From contig UQSL01000028.1 in NCBI GenBank assembly GCA_900543705.1, positions 1 to 22,653 on the forward strand: a DNA stretch of 22,653 nucleotides, given 5' to 3'. The DNA is from an uncultured Oscillospiraceae bacterium (lineage in GTDB: Bacteria; Bacillota; Clostridia; Oscillospirales; Ruminococcaceae). Of this stretch, positions 7,822 through 15,644 are shown one piece after another. Under the pieces are notes generated by a model. It was not told the origin of the DNA, made no database searches, and saw only the letters and a program-made list of their open reading frames with translations. The translations under genes and the position numbers were made by a program. Numbering within the stretch: position 1 is the stretch's first letter; every line of letters begins with the position of its first letter.

Positions 7822-7857
7822 AAAAAAAACGGGTGCGTGTAACACCCGGATTTTTTG
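7822..7857 (-). terminator. Rho-independent terminator of the S9 peptidase gene
   Basis: CGGGTG (7830-7835) and CACCCG (7843-7848) form a GC-rich stem with a 7-nt loop. On the minus strand it is followed by eight Ts (7829-7822), about 25 nt after the peptidase stop codon. A T-run on the plus side makes it potentially bidirectional. Confidence 0.85.
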
Positions 7858-7872
7858 TTGAATTATCCGCTC

Positions 7873-9882
7873 TTATTTCTTGCAGTGGCGATCCATCCAG
7901 TTTGTGATTTCCTGTAATCTTCTGATACGGTTCTTTGGCTTACCCGAACGGCTGAGTTCATGGTTGTCACCCTTGAACAGGCAAAGACGTGCTTCTACGC
8001 CATTATCGACAAGCATACTGTACATCTGTAACGCCTCCACCATCCAGCAGCGATAGTCCTCGTTAGAATGGATGAAAAGGGTCGGGGTCTTGGCATTATG
8101 TGCATATTTGAGCGGAGACTGCTCCCATACCTTCGCTACATCGGTCTGAGTTGTGGCGAGCATTTGCCCGGATACGAATACTTTGCCGATATCGGTCGTG
8201 CCTTCCATGCTGACAAAGTTGGAGATGGAACGCTGCGGAGCCGCCGCACAGAAACGGTTGGTATGGCCGATAATCCAGTTGGTCATGAATCCACCGTAAG
8301 AGCCACCCGTAACGCCCATACGCTTATCATCAATCTGCGGATATTTCTTGAGAACTTCATCGGTAAACTCCATCAAATCCTGGTAATCGATGGTGCCGAA
8401 GCGCCCGGCTATGTAGGAAAACTCATTGCCGCGTCCGTCGCTTCCGCGCGGGTTGCAGAAAAAGACGAAATATCCGTGGTTCGCCCAGTATTGCATCTCA
8501 TGATAGAAAACTTCGCCATAGGTAGTCTTCGGTCCGCCGTGGATATCTAAGATAGCAGGATAGGTTTTGGAGGAATCATATCCTACAGGCTTGAGTACCC
8601 ATCCATGGATTTCGATGCCGTCAGAATTTGTGAAATACAGCCTCTCCGGCATAACAGGCGGATATTCTTGATAGAATTTGTCATTATGGGAGGAAACACG
8701 TTTTTCCTCACCACCACAAACAGGCAGAGTGTAAAGCTCTTCGAGTCGCATGTTATGCATTGCCACATAAATAATCTCATCATCGCAGATGTCGAACATA
8801 TCCACAGAACCGTCTTTTGCTAGGATGGTGGTAACCTTTCCGTCTTTACCGCAGCACTGGATATGAGAAGCATCATAGATATTGGAGATAAAATACATCT
8901 TATCTCCATGCACCCGAAAAACAGAGCCGCTGCCATAATGGCAGTCAGAGCCGACAGAGTTTCCAATGCTCATTTCATCCGAACAGACTACAGTTCTCTC
9001 ACAGGTCGCAGGATCAACACTGTACAGCATTGGACACTCGGTAATGCTGTAGTCTTTGTTTTCCGTACCCACAAAGACAACTTTACCCTGGAAAAATCCT
9101 ATATCCCCGATGCGGAAGATTTCCGGTTCCACTAGACATTTGGTTTCACAGGAACCGAGGTCATAGAGATACATTCCGGTTTTCTGTGAACGGATGGTAT
9201 CGAATTCCAGACCTGTAAACAAAATCTGCTGTTTTTCTTTGCAGATTTTTACTTGACTTGCCGAAAAATAAGGGGAGGTTACCTGGGTCAGGGTTTCGGT
9301 CTTGGTATTGTAGAGATAGATGCCGTTGCGGATTTTGTTGATGACGCCGGTTCCATTGGACCAGAACGGATACTCATCAAAAATCGTGCAGCTTTCATCC
9401 TCTTCTTTAAACTGGTATAGTAACTCTCTGCGCTCTTCTCCCTGCTTGCCTTCCAGCATTGCAGAACGGAGGACATGCTTGGTCGCAGTCAACACGATGG
9501 TTTCCTCGTTGATTCTGCCAACAAGAGAAGCCTTGAGAGGAACGCTGAAGAGCTTGCAGCTCTTTTTGTTATTTAAGTGCAGCAGTGCAAAGGCGGTGGA
9601 ATCTTCTTGGCACTTATCTTTTGCCTTGCAGACTTTTTTCTTGGCAAGTGGATACAGTACGGTATTGTCGTCATACCAGATGTAAGATTTCACATCGCCG
9701 CTATCGGTCATCTGAAGGTTTTCTCCGGTTTTCCTGTCATAAATCCAGAGATTGGAGGTGTAATTATTCTTTTCTACATTGGTATGGTGTACCAGATATG
9801 CCGCCTTATCGGAGCATGAATTATAATTCAGACCTGACAAAAACTGGTAAGAAGTAAAGGCGTCCAACTGTAATTGGGACAT
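7873..9882 (-). CDS. S9 family peptidase, prolyl oligopeptidase/acylaminoacyl-peptidase type (669 aa)
   Basis: A cytoplasmic serine peptidase that trims short peptides. The N-terminal part (about 1-390) is the beta-propeller type, with WD-like repeats such as LWIYDRKTGENLQMT and GIYLYNTKTETLTQVT. The C-terminal alpha/beta-hydrolase domain carries the complete triad: Ser528 in GGSYGGF, Asp609 in NEDYR and His641 in GDNHELS. The HGGPKTTYG loop supplies the oxyanion region. Length is typical for S9C enzymes. The ATG has an AAGGATG ribosome site. It follows a small frameshifted gene by 16 nt and is presumably transcribed from the promoter at 10202-10230. Confidence 0.93.
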   Translation of the reverse strand: MSQLQLDAFTSYQFLSGLNYNSCSDKAAYLVHHTNVEKNNYTSNLWIYDRKTGENLQMTDSGDVKSYIWYDDNTVLYPLAKKKVCKAKDKCQEDSTAFALLHLNNKKSCKLFSVPLKASLVGRINEETIVLTATKHVLRSAMLEGKQGEERRELLYQFKEEDESCTIFDEYPFWSNGTGVINKIRNGIYLYNTKTETLTQVTSPYFSASQVKICKEKQQILFTGLEFDTIRSQKTGMYLYDLGSCETKCLVEPEIFRIGDIGFFQGKVVFVGTENKDYSITECPMLYSVDPATCERTVVCSDEMSIGNSVGSDCHYGSGSVFRVHGDKMYFISNIYDASHIQCCGKDGKVTTILAKDGSVDMFDICDDEIIYVAMHNMRLEELYTLPVCGGEEKRVSSHNDKFYQEYPPVMPERLYFTNSDGIEIHGWVLKPVGYDSSKTYPAILDIHGGPKTTYGEVFYHEMQYWANHGYFVFFCNPRGSDGRGNEFSYIAGRFGTIDYQDLMEFTDEVLKKYPQIDDKRMGVTGGSYGGFMTNWIIGHTNRFCAAAPQRSISNFVSMEGTTDIGKVFVSGQMLATTQTDVAKVWEQSPLKYAHNAKTPTLFIHSNEDYRCWMVEALQMYSMLVDNGVEARLCLFKGDNHELSRSGKPKNRIRRLQEITNWMDRHCKK

Positions 9883-9898
9883 GGAAATTCATCCTTTC

Positions 9899-10146
9899 TT
9901 ATCTTGTTTGATTGTCCATCATCGTAGCAATATAGGCGAAGGCAAAGTAATATTCCTCTTCCCCTGCTTTATGCATCCAGGCAAAAAGGTCCTCTGCCTC
10001 CTGCACTCTGCCCTGAATTCTCAGGTAATTGATAAGGCCAAAGCTGATTTTTTACAATTTCCAGCTTGCTCGGATGGGGTAACATTGTTAGTGTGTTCGA
10101 AAATCTGGGTACATTTGCCGGCTTTCATTTTTTGCCGTATGCTCAT
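9899..10146 (-). pseudogene. Small gene upstream of the S9 peptidase, apparently frameshifted (about 82 aa if repaired)
   Basis: From an ATG at 10146 with a strong AAAGGAGAGG ribosome site, the minus strand reads MSIRQKMKAGKCTQIFEH, then TNNVTPSEQAGNCKKS, and soon stops. The next frame is open from the same A-run and reads ISFGLINYLRIQGRVQEAED, then LFAWMHKAGEEEYYFAFAYI and ATMMDNQTR, stopping at 9899. One extra A in the run of six (10048-10053) joins the two into an 82-residue protein. The second half is coding-like and helical, with a TPR-like feel. I do not recognise the family. Alternatives are a sequencing error in the homopolymer, programmed slippage, or true decay. It is the first gene of the peptidase operon. 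Confidence 0.5.
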
Positions 10147-10200
10147 TACCAAAATCCTCTCCTTTATGTATCAATGTTGTGGGCATAATTACCTAGTTAC

Positions 10201-10212
10201 GAGTATATACTC
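10201..10212. promoter_or_regulatory. Perfect palindrome over the -10 box (candidate operator)
   Basis: GAGTATATACTC is a 12-bp perfect palindrome that contains the TATACT -10 box of the minus-strand promoter. A dimeric regulator bound here would block RNA polymerase. The regulator is not identifiable from the window. Confidence 0.45.
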
Positions 10213-10230
10213 ATCCAAGTGGGGTGTCAA
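10202..10230 (-). promoter_or_regulatory. Sigma-A promoter of the small gene/S9 peptidase operon
   Basis: Minus strand: TTGACA (10230-10225), 17-nt spacer, TATACT (10207-10202). The -35 is perfect and the -10 has one mismatch. The leader is about 50 nt to the ATG at 10146. Confidence 0.75.
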
Positions 10231-10398
10231 TTCAAGAAGATTTTTCAGCAGCATTTCCGGTCGATTCTTACAATACACAGATTGTTCTTGGATATTTTGA
10301 AAACAAAATAGCCATCTCATTTAATATCATAATTTATATGATAAAAATAATTGATTATTTATTAATTTTAAATATATATTGATGTTTTATATAAAAAA
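10231..10398. other. AT-rich intergenic stretch without a gene
   Basis: The part from about 10310 is very AT-rich and contains a short inverted repeat (TATCAT/ATGATA near 10326-10343). I see no ORF with a ribosome site. It separates the pyrG terminators from the peptidase-operon promoter. Confidence 0.5.
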
Positions 10399-10425
10399 GC
10401 TGCAATTAATTTCACACTTTGCAGC
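10393..10425 (-). terminator. Second, tandem terminator downstream of pyrG
   Basis: GCTGCAA (10399-10405) and TTGCAGC (10419-10425) form a 7-bp stem; on the minus strand six Ts (10398-10393) follow directly. It lies beyond the main pyrG terminator and would act as a back-up. Confidence 0.6.
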
Positions 10426-10428
10426 AAT

Positions 10429-10469
10429 AAAAAACGCTAACCCTGCTTGCAGCCTGGTTAGCGTTTTTT
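10429..10469 (-). terminator. Rho-independent terminator of pyrG
   Basis: CGCTAACC (10435-10442) and GGTTAGCG (10456-10463) form a stem extended by A/T pairs, with a 13-nt loop and T-runs on both sides. It begins next to the pyrG stop codon. Confidence 0.85.
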
Positions 10470-10470
10470 A

Positions 10471-12069
10471 TCAACTGTTTTGCAGGGAAGCTTTGATAAA
10501 TTCTCGGAACAAAGGATGGGCACGATTGGGGCGGCTCTTGAACTCCGGATGGTATTGTACTCCAATGAAGAAACGTAAATTCGGAATTTCCACCGCTTCA
10601 ACCAGCCTGCCGTCCGGAGAAATACCAGTAATCCGCAGTCCATGCTCTTCAAATTCCGGTCGGAAGTCATTGTTGAATTCATAGCGATGGCGATGGCGTT
10701 CTGTGATTTCTTCAGCCTGATACGCATGCTCCATGATGGAATCAGTCTGTATTTTACAGGGATAGGCTCCAAGGCGCATGGTACCGCCCTTTGGCAGGTT
10801 TCCATATTGATCCGGCATCAGGTCAATCACCTTGTGTGAGCTCTGTTCATTAAATTCACTGGAATTGGCATCGGAGTAATTGAGAACATCCCTTGCATAC
10901 TCGATGACTGCGGTCTGCATTCCGAGGCAGATACCAAGATAGGGAATGTCATGCTCTCTGGCATATTTTGCAGCCATAATCTTCCCTTCAATTCCCCTGT
11001 CGCCAAAGCCGCCGGGTACTAGAATGCCATCGCAACCGGAAAAGATGCACTCCGCGCTTTGTTCAGTTACATCTTCCGCTTCAATCCATTCGATATCCAC
11101 TACGGCGCCGTTTTCATAACCCGCATGGTGCAGCGCCTCCACAACGGAAAGATAGGCGTCGTGCAGCTTAACATATTTTCCGACCAAAGCAATTTTCACC
11201 CGTTTATCCCGGCTGGCAATCCGGTTGAGCATGTCTTTCCATTCTTGCATGTCGCCGCGCGGCAGATCAAGATTCAGTTCCCGGCAGACAATGTCGGAAA
11301 AATTGTTCTGTTCGAGCATCAGCGGCGCCTGATAGAGAATCGGAAGCGTGAGATTTTCAATGACGCAGTCGGGTTTGACATTGCAAAACAGGGCTATTTT
11401 CTGTTTGACATTTTCATCAATCGGTTCATCCGCGCGGGTGACGATGATGTTTGGGATGATACCGATGGAGCGCAGCTCCTTGACGGAGTGTTGTGTCGGC
11501 TTGGATTTATGCTCACCGGAACTTTTAATATATGGTACGAGCGTCACATGAATAAAGAGGCAGTTCTCCCGTCCGACTTCAATCGACACCTGGCGAATTG
11601 CCTCTAAAAAAGGTTGGCTCTCTATGTCCCCCGTGGTACCGCCGATTTCGGTGATGACGATGTCCGCGTTGGAGTTTTTTCCGACGTTATAAATAAAACT
11701 CTTAATTTCGTTGGTAATATGCGGGATGACCTGTACTGTCTGTCCGAGATATTCTCCAGCGCGTTCTTTGCGGATGACGTTGGAGTAGACCTTTCCGGTC
11801 GTGAGGTTCGAAAACTTGTTGAGGTTTTCATCGATGAAGCGCTCATAATGGCCGAGATCGAGGTCGGCTTCCAGTCCGTCTTCGGTGACAAAGACTTCCC
11901 CGTGCTGATAAGGACTCATCGTGCCCGGGTCGACGTTAATATATGGGTCAAGCTTCTGTGCGGCGACGGTTAGTCCTCTTGCCTTGAGCAGCCGGCCGAG
12001 AGAAGCGGCAGTGATTCCTTTTCCCAGTCCGGAAACGACACCGCCTGTCACAAAGATGTATTTGGTCAT
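10471..12069 (-). CDS. pyrG: CTP synthase (532 aa)
   Basis: Converts UTP, ATP and glutamine to CTP, the last step of pyrimidine nucleotide synthesis; cytoplasmic. The N-terminal synthetase domain (about 1-270) starts KYIFVTGGVVSGLGKGITAA, with the P-loop-like segment and the DPYINVDPGTMSPYQHGEV substrate region. The C-terminal class I glutamine amidotransferase domain (about 290-530) has Cys381 in GICLGMQ and the His507/Glu509 pair in YHPEF. Full length for the family. Start ATG with a GGGGGAA ribosome site. It has its own promoter (12117-12143) and tandem terminators, so it is a single-gene unit. Confidence 0.97.
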   Translation of the reverse strand: MTKYIFVTGGVVSGLGKGITAASLGRLLKARGLTVAAQKLDPYINVDPGTMSPYQHGEVFVTEDGLEADLDLGHYERFIDENLNKFSNLTTGKVYSNVIRKERAGEYLGQTVQVIPHITNEIKSFIYNVGKNSNADIVITEIGGTTGDIESQPFLEAIRQVSIEVGRENCLFIHVTLVPYIKSSGEHKSKPTQHSVKELRSIGIIPNIIVTRADEPIDENVKQKIALFCNVKPDCVIENLTLPILYQAPLMLEQNNFSDIVCRELNLDLPRGDMQEWKDMLNRIASRDKRVKIALVGKYVKLHDAYLSVVEALHHAGYENGAVVDIEWIEAEDVTEQSAECIFSGCDGILVPGGFGDRGIEGKIMAAKYAREHDIPYLGICLGMQTAVIEYARDVLNYSDANSSEFNEQSSHKVIDLMPDQYGNLPKGGTMRLGAYPCKIQTDSIMEHAYQAEEITERHRHRYEFNNDFRPEFEEHGLRITGISPDGRLVEAVEIPNLRFFIGVQYHPEFKSRPNRAHPLFREFIKASLQNS

Positions 12070-12116
12070 AGCAGTTCCCCCTTTTGTGTTCTTGTCTCTA
12101 ATTTTTACTTAAACAG

Positions 12117-12143
12117 ATTATAGGATTCCAGTGCTAAAGTCAA
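12117..12143 (-). promoter_or_regulatory. Predicted promoter of pyrG
   Basis: Minus strand: TTGACT (12143-12138), TATAAT (12122-12117), with a shortish 15-nt spacer. It lies about 50 nt upstream of the pyrG ATG. Confidence 0.5.
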
Positions 12144-12189
12144 GAAAATTTTTTAAGGGGTTTTTACTATGAATACTCCATTTGGATAC

Positions 12190-12220
12190 AAAAAGGCAGG
12201 GCTGTGAACTTACAGCCCTG
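12190..12220 (-). terminator. Terminator after the ACT relic/mntP
   Basis: CAGGGCTGT (12197-12205) and ACAGCCCTG (12212-12220) form a perfect 9-bp stem with a 6-nt loop, then a T-run on the minus strand (12194-12190), 7 nt after the ACT relic stop codon. Confidence 0.8.
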
Positions 12221-12226
12221 TTATCA

Positions 12227-12514
12227 TTAGATGAGATTGGTGCCATGAGCCCGAAACGCCTGAATCGCGGCTTGAGGGTTTTCCACCCGAAGAATTACGT
12301 AGGCGGTGTTCTTGGCCCTTCCGATAAACGCGTACATGTACTCCACCGTGATGCCGGCTTCCAAAAGAATACTCAATGCGTCACACAGGCCGCCCGGCTG
12401 GTCGTCAAGCCCAATACCAATGACCTCAGTAATGGAAACTGTATAACCGGCACTGCGCAAAGCATCCGCCGCAGTGGCAGGTTTATTAACAATCAAACGA
12501 AGAATTGGGAAATT
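12227..12514 (-). pseudogene. ACT-domain protein, 5'-truncated relic (about 89-95 aa)
   Basis: The frame reads FPILRLIVNKPATAADALRS, then AGYTVSITEVIGIGLDDQPG and GLCDALSILLEAGITVEYMY, ending at 12227. This matches the second half of the two-ACT-domain amino-acid-binding proteins of about 140 residues often found beside phenylacetate-CoA ligase (paaK) genes in Clostridia. The first about 45-50 residues, including the first ACT strand and helix and the start codon, are missing. A TTG at 12496 exists but has no ribosome site, and the sequence upstream runs into the 3' end of mntP. Probably left by a deletion. A short functional protein coupled to mntP is possible but less likely. Confidence 0.65.
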
Positions 12515-12565
12515 CTTGTGGAAAGGCGGAGGATAACCGGTGGAAGCCCGTTGTTCTCAGTCAAT

Positions 12566-13135
12566 TTACGCAAAAATGTGCTCTGCAAAGATTTTAATTC
12601 CCAGTAAAATCAAGATGACTCCGCCGAATATTTCCGCCTTTTGTTTGAGCAAGCTTCCAAAGGTCTTTCCGATGAAGAATCCAATTACACTGCATACAAA
12701 GGTGATTGATGCAATGATGAAAGCCGCATAATAGATATTGACTTCCATGACGGCAAAGCCGACGCCGATCGCCAGCGCATCGATACTCGTTGCAACCGCC
12801 TGCAGCAGCAACTGCTTGTGAGTCAGCGCCCGGGAAATAGGACAGATCGGAGGGTTACGGATTTCCTCTGCCGCCTCAAAAACCATCTTTCCCCCGATAA
12901 TACATAGTAAAAACAGGGCAATCCAGTGGTCAAACTGCTGGACATATCCCGCAAAAGTTTTTCCTCCCAGATACCCCAGTACCGGCATCAGGCCCTGAAA
13001 TCCTCCGAAATAGAACCCGACTTTCAGCGCATCCTTTCCTCGGATGTCTCTGGTACACATGCCATTGGTGACGGATACCGCAAATGCATCCATGGAAAGC
13101 CCCAAGGCTGTCAGGCACAGAAATACAAGTTCCAT
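12566..13135 (-). CDS. mntP: Manganese efflux pump MntP family (189 aa)
   Basis: An integral membrane exporter of Mn2+ that protects against manganese excess. Six hydrophobic segments fill the 189 residues, the usual family length. The two internal repeats carry the conserved Asp motifs GLSMDAFAVSVTNG (near residues 12-25) and VATSIDALAIGVGFA (near 113-127). Start ATG with a GGAGGG ribosome site. No yybP-ykoY manganese riboswitch fits in the 60 nt before the divergent promoter at 13198-13226. Downstream is the ACT relic. Confidence 0.92.
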   Translation of the reverse strand: MELVFLCLTALGLSMDAFAVSVTNGMCTRDIRGKDALKVGFYFGGFQGLMPVLGYLGGKTFAGYVQQFDHWIALFLLCIIGGKMVFEAAEEIRNPPICPISRALTHKQLLLQAVATSIDALAIGVGFAVMEVNIYYAAFIIASITFVCSVIGFFIGKTFGSLLKQKAEIFGGVILILLGIKIFAEHIFA

Positions 13136-13197
13136 AAAATCCCTCCGGCAGTAAATTGTGAGTCTTTAAACAATATATTAATTTATTGAAATATCGA

Positions 13198-13226
13198 TTG
13201 TACGACCGGTTACGAAATGATATAAT
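13198..13226 (+). promoter_or_regulatory. Sigma-A promoter of the DUF5685/DnaJ operon
   Basis: TTGTAC (13198-13203), 17-nt spacer, TATAAT (13221-13226). The predicted start is about 25-30 nt before the small ORF at 13262. Confidence 0.7.
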
Positions 13227-13261
13227 TGTACGGATAAAATCTACCAAGGTGGTGGCATGAA

Positions 13262-13357
13262 ATGTCACGGAAGAGTGTCAAAATTATCGCAGTGGTTGCT
13301 GCTGTTATTGTAATTTTGGGAACGGTCATCCCGCTTTTCGGCATGATTTTGCAGTAA
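13262..13357 (+). CDS. 31-aa single-span membrane peptide
   Basis: ATG preceded by AAGGTGG about 9 nt upstream. The product reads MSRKSVKIIAVVAAVIVI, then LGTVIPLFGMILQ: a short basic N-terminus and one hydrophobic span, as in many small membrane proteins. It is the first ORF after the promoter and ends 13 nt before the TTG start of the DUF5685 gene, whose ribosome site begins at its stop codon. I do not recognise a family; it could also act as a leader peptide. Confidence 0.55.
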   Translation: MSRKSVKIIAVVAAVIVILGTVIPLFGMILQ

Positions 13358-13370
13358 AGGGAGTTTTGTT

Positions 13371-14246
13371 TTGTTCGGTTATGTACGCCCGGCTAAAGGG
13401 GATTTGAAGGTAAAAGAGTTCGAGTTGTACCGCAGTATTTACTGTGGACTGTGCAAACAGCTTGGCCGCTCTTTCGGCCCGTTTGCAAGGATGACGCTCA
13501 GCTATGATTTTGCATTCCTCTCACTGCTCCACATGTCTGTAAACGGACAGCACGCACTGATAGAAAAGCAGTGCTGTTTTGTCAATCCTCTAAAAAAGAA
13601 AAACTGTTGCCTGCGAAACCCTTCCCTTGAATTTTCTGCGGCTGCCGCAATGGTAATGCTCTATTATAAGGTGATTGACAATATTGAAGACAGCAAAGGA
13701 ATGAAAAAATTCGGGTATATCCTGCTCAAACCCTTTGCGAAATCCGCTTACAAAAAAGCCGCGAAAAATTATCCGCAGCTCGGGAAAATCTTAGATGACT
13801 GTATGGAACACCAGTCCAAACTGGAGCAAAGCGATGTATCCAGTATCGATTTGGCAGCGGAACCGACTGCACAGGCCCTTTCTAAAATTTGTATGCTGTT
13901 AAGTCCACGCCCAGAACAAAAACGGGTACTCGAACGCTTTGGATACTGTCTTGGGCGCTGGATTTATCTGATGGACGCTTTCGATGACATGGAAGACGAT
14001 TTGAAAAATAAAAATTACAACCCCTTTTTGCTGCGTTTTGGTATTTTGGAGCTGGATGAGCAAAAGATAAAACAGGCTAAGGAATATGCGCTCGGTGCGC
14101 TCAACCTGACGCTGGGGGAATTGTCAAACGCCTATGTTCTGCTCGATCTACAGCTGTTCGAGCCGATTTTTTATAATATTGTCTATCTCGGCCTGCCGCT
14201 GGCCCAGCGCCAGACCCTGATGAAAAAGGAGAAAAAAACTGCATGA
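13371..14246 (+). CDS. DUF5685 family protein (291 aa)
   Basis: A Clostridia protein of unknown function. It starts MFGYVRPAKGDLKVKEFELY and carries YRSIYCGLCKQLG, typical of DUF5685, with further Cys residues at CCFVNP and KKNCCLRNP that could bind a metal. A later helical half has an Asp-rich motif LMDAFDDMEDDLKNKNYNPF, reminiscent of the Asp-rich helices of isoprenyl-synthase-like folds (a speculation). The start is TTG at 13371, 7 nt after GGGAG. It overlaps the DnaJ gene by 4 nt (ATGA), so the two are translationally coupled and probably work together. Confidence 0.85.
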   Translation: MFGYVRPAKGDLKVKEFELYRSIYCGLCKQLGRSFGPFARMTLSYDFAFLSLLHMSVNGQHALIEKQCCFVNPLKKKNCCLRNPSLEFSAAAAMVMLYYKVIDNIEDSKGMKKFGYILLKPFAKSAYKKAAKNYPQLGKILDDCMEHQSKLEQSDVSSIDLAAEPTAQALSKICMLLSPRPEQKRVLERFGYCLGRWIYLMDAFDDMEDDLKNKNYNPFLLRFGILELDEQKIKQAKEYALGALNLTLGELSNAYVLLDLQLFEPIFYNIVYLGLPLAQRQTLMKKEKKTA

Positions 14247-14884
14247 GAGACCCATATCAGGTATTAGGCGTTTCACCAAACGCGACTGATGACGAAGTAA
14301 AAAGCGCATACCGGGAACTTGCGCGCAAATACCATCCAGATTCCTACGCAGGCAATCCCCTTTCTGATCTCGCCGCAGAAAAGATGAAGGAAATCAACGA
14401 GGCGTATGATACTGTCATGTCCCAGCGCCGTTCCGGTGCTCAGTATCAGTCGGCCCGCGGGTATGGAGGATATGGCGCTTCCGGTTCCTCCTATTCTCAG
14501 TTTGCAGATATTCGCAGGCTTATTAATTCCCGCAAAATCGTGGAGGCAGAAGAACTCCTCGACGGTGTTCCCCAACAAAACCGGGATGCGGAATGGCACT
14601 TTTTAAAGGGCAGTGTCTACTATGCCCGCGGTTGGCTTGATGAGGCCATGCGCTACTTCAATACGGCAGTCTCGATGAATCCCTCGAATCCGGAGTATCA
14701 TGCAGCACTCAATGCGATGAAAAATCAGCAAAACGGCCAGATGAATGGCGGATACAGCCCTTACCGCACCACTCCTGGACAGACCCCTACGAGCGGATGC
14801 AGCTGCTGCGACATGTGCAGTGGGCTTATCTGCGCGGACTGCTGCTGTGAGTGCATGGGCGGAGATTTAGTCCCCTGCTGTTAA
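14243..14884 (+). CDS. DnaJ (J-domain) protein with TPR-like region and Cys-rich tail (213 aa)
   Basis: Residues 3-62 form a J domain with the diagnostic HPD (31-33) in LARKYHPDSYAG, so it should stimulate an Hsp70 (DnaK) ATPase. The G/F and zinc-finger regions of true DnaJ are absent. A Gly/Tyr/Ser-rich linker (about 68-90) follows, then a helical TPR-like unit (YYARGWLDEAMRYFNTAVSM, about 127-146). The last 30 residues hold about ten cysteines, including CSCCDMC and CADCCCEC, a likely metal-binding or membrane-associated tail. Coupled by overlap to the DUF5685 gene. Confidence 0.9.
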   Translation: MRDPYQVLGVSPNATDDEVKSAYRELARKYHPDSYAGNPLSDLAAEKMKEINEAYDTVMSQRRSGAQYQSARGYGGYGASGSSYSQFADIRRLINSRKIVEAEELLDGVPQQNRDAEWHFLKGSVYYARGWLDEAMRYFNTAVSMNPSNPEYHAALNAMKNQQNGQMNGGYSPYRTTPGQTPTSGCSCCDMCSGLICADCCCECMGGDLVPCC

Positions 14885-14900
14885 AAGGAGGGTGCGCATT

Positions 14901-15440
14901 TTGAAAAAAAGCTCCAAGATTTCACTTTGCGGGATGATGTGCGCTTTGAGCGTAGTCTTCATGTTTTTGACTGGCGTTTTCCCTTACGCCACCTATGCTC
15001 TTCCTGCACTTGCAGGCATGACCTTAATTGTCCTGGTCGTAGAAACGAATAAAAAATGGGCGCTTGTGGCCTATGTTGCCATCTCGCTGATTTCTCTGCT
15101 CGTAGCGCCCGACCGAACGGCGGTTTTGCTGTTTATCGCCTTTTTTGGATATTATCCGATTTTTAAATCAGTGATTGAGACAAAATGCAAACGTATTATT
15201 GAATGGGTACTGAAAATCCTGCTCTTTAATGCAGCTGTCGGGGTTTCCTATCTGGTGATGCAGCTGTTTGTCAAAACAGATGAGCTATGGGAACTGTTCG
15301 GAGAATATGGCGTACTTGGGTTTATCGGCGGGATTTTGTTGCTGAATGTTGTCTTTGTCATCTATGATTTGGCGGTATCTCGTATTATCACTGCGTATAT
15401 ACACTGGTTTCGACCCAAATATCTTCGAAAACTGCGCTGA
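14901..15440 (+). CDS. Small integral membrane protein (179 aa)
   Basis: Five to six hydrophobic segments over the whole length, beginning MKKSSKISLCGMMCALSVV and ending in a basic tail. The layout resembles small ECF-type substrate-binding membrane subunits, but no specific family is recognised. TTG at 14901 is chosen because AAGGAGGG lies 8 nt upstream; the GTG nine bases earlier overlaps that ribosome site. It starts 16 nt after the DnaJ gene and is probably the last gene of that operon. Confidence 0.75.
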   Translation: MKKSSKISLCGMMCALSVVFMFLTGVFPYATYALPALAGMTLIVLVVETNKKWALVAYVAISLISLLVAPDRTAVLLFIAFFGYYPIFKSVIETKCKRIIEWVLKILLFNAAVGVSYLVMQLFVKTDELWELFGEYGVLGFIGGILLLNVVFVIYDLAVSRIITAYIHWFRPKYLRKLR

Positions 15441-15487
15441 TGACAGCTCCGCAATGAAGCGAAACAAAAAACCTTCTCCGATTTGAA

Positions 15488-15638
15488 CCGCTCTGGAGGA
15501 AATAGACAGTTCCACCTCCGGCCTTAGTCCACACCAGCTCTGCAGTGCATACCGGCTGATGCCATATTTTCGGTTTAACTCCCGTATGCTCACCCCTGCT
15601 CGTTCAATTCTTCGGGATATCTTTTTGTTCCATTTTTC
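15488..15638 (-). pseudogene. Transposase-like helix-turn-helix fragment
   Basis: The minus strand reads EKWNKKISRRIERAGVSIRE, then LNRKYGISRYALQSWCGLRP. This resembles the N-terminal helix-turn-helix of OrfA-type transposases ('SIRELxxKYGISRxALxxWCG'). There is no start codon with a ribosome site at its upstream end, and the frame then drifts into the 3' end of the plus-strand membrane protein gene. Probably a relic; the family assignment is tentative. Confidence 0.4.
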
Positions 15639-15644
15639 CCTGAC

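Noticed and set aside
12070..12180. pyrG control by G-run reiterative transcription
   Set aside because: No GGGC-type start lies just after the predicted -10 box and there is no leader terminator before pyrG.
13136..13260. yybP-ykoY manganese riboswitch before mntP
   Set aside because: The space is too short and shared with a divergent promoter; none of the conserved riboswitch core was seen.
15285..15593. 102-aa minus-strand ORF as an intact gene
   Set aside because: Its last two thirds overlap the membrane protein gene and the intergenic DNA without family resemblance; only 15488-15638 looks transposase-like.
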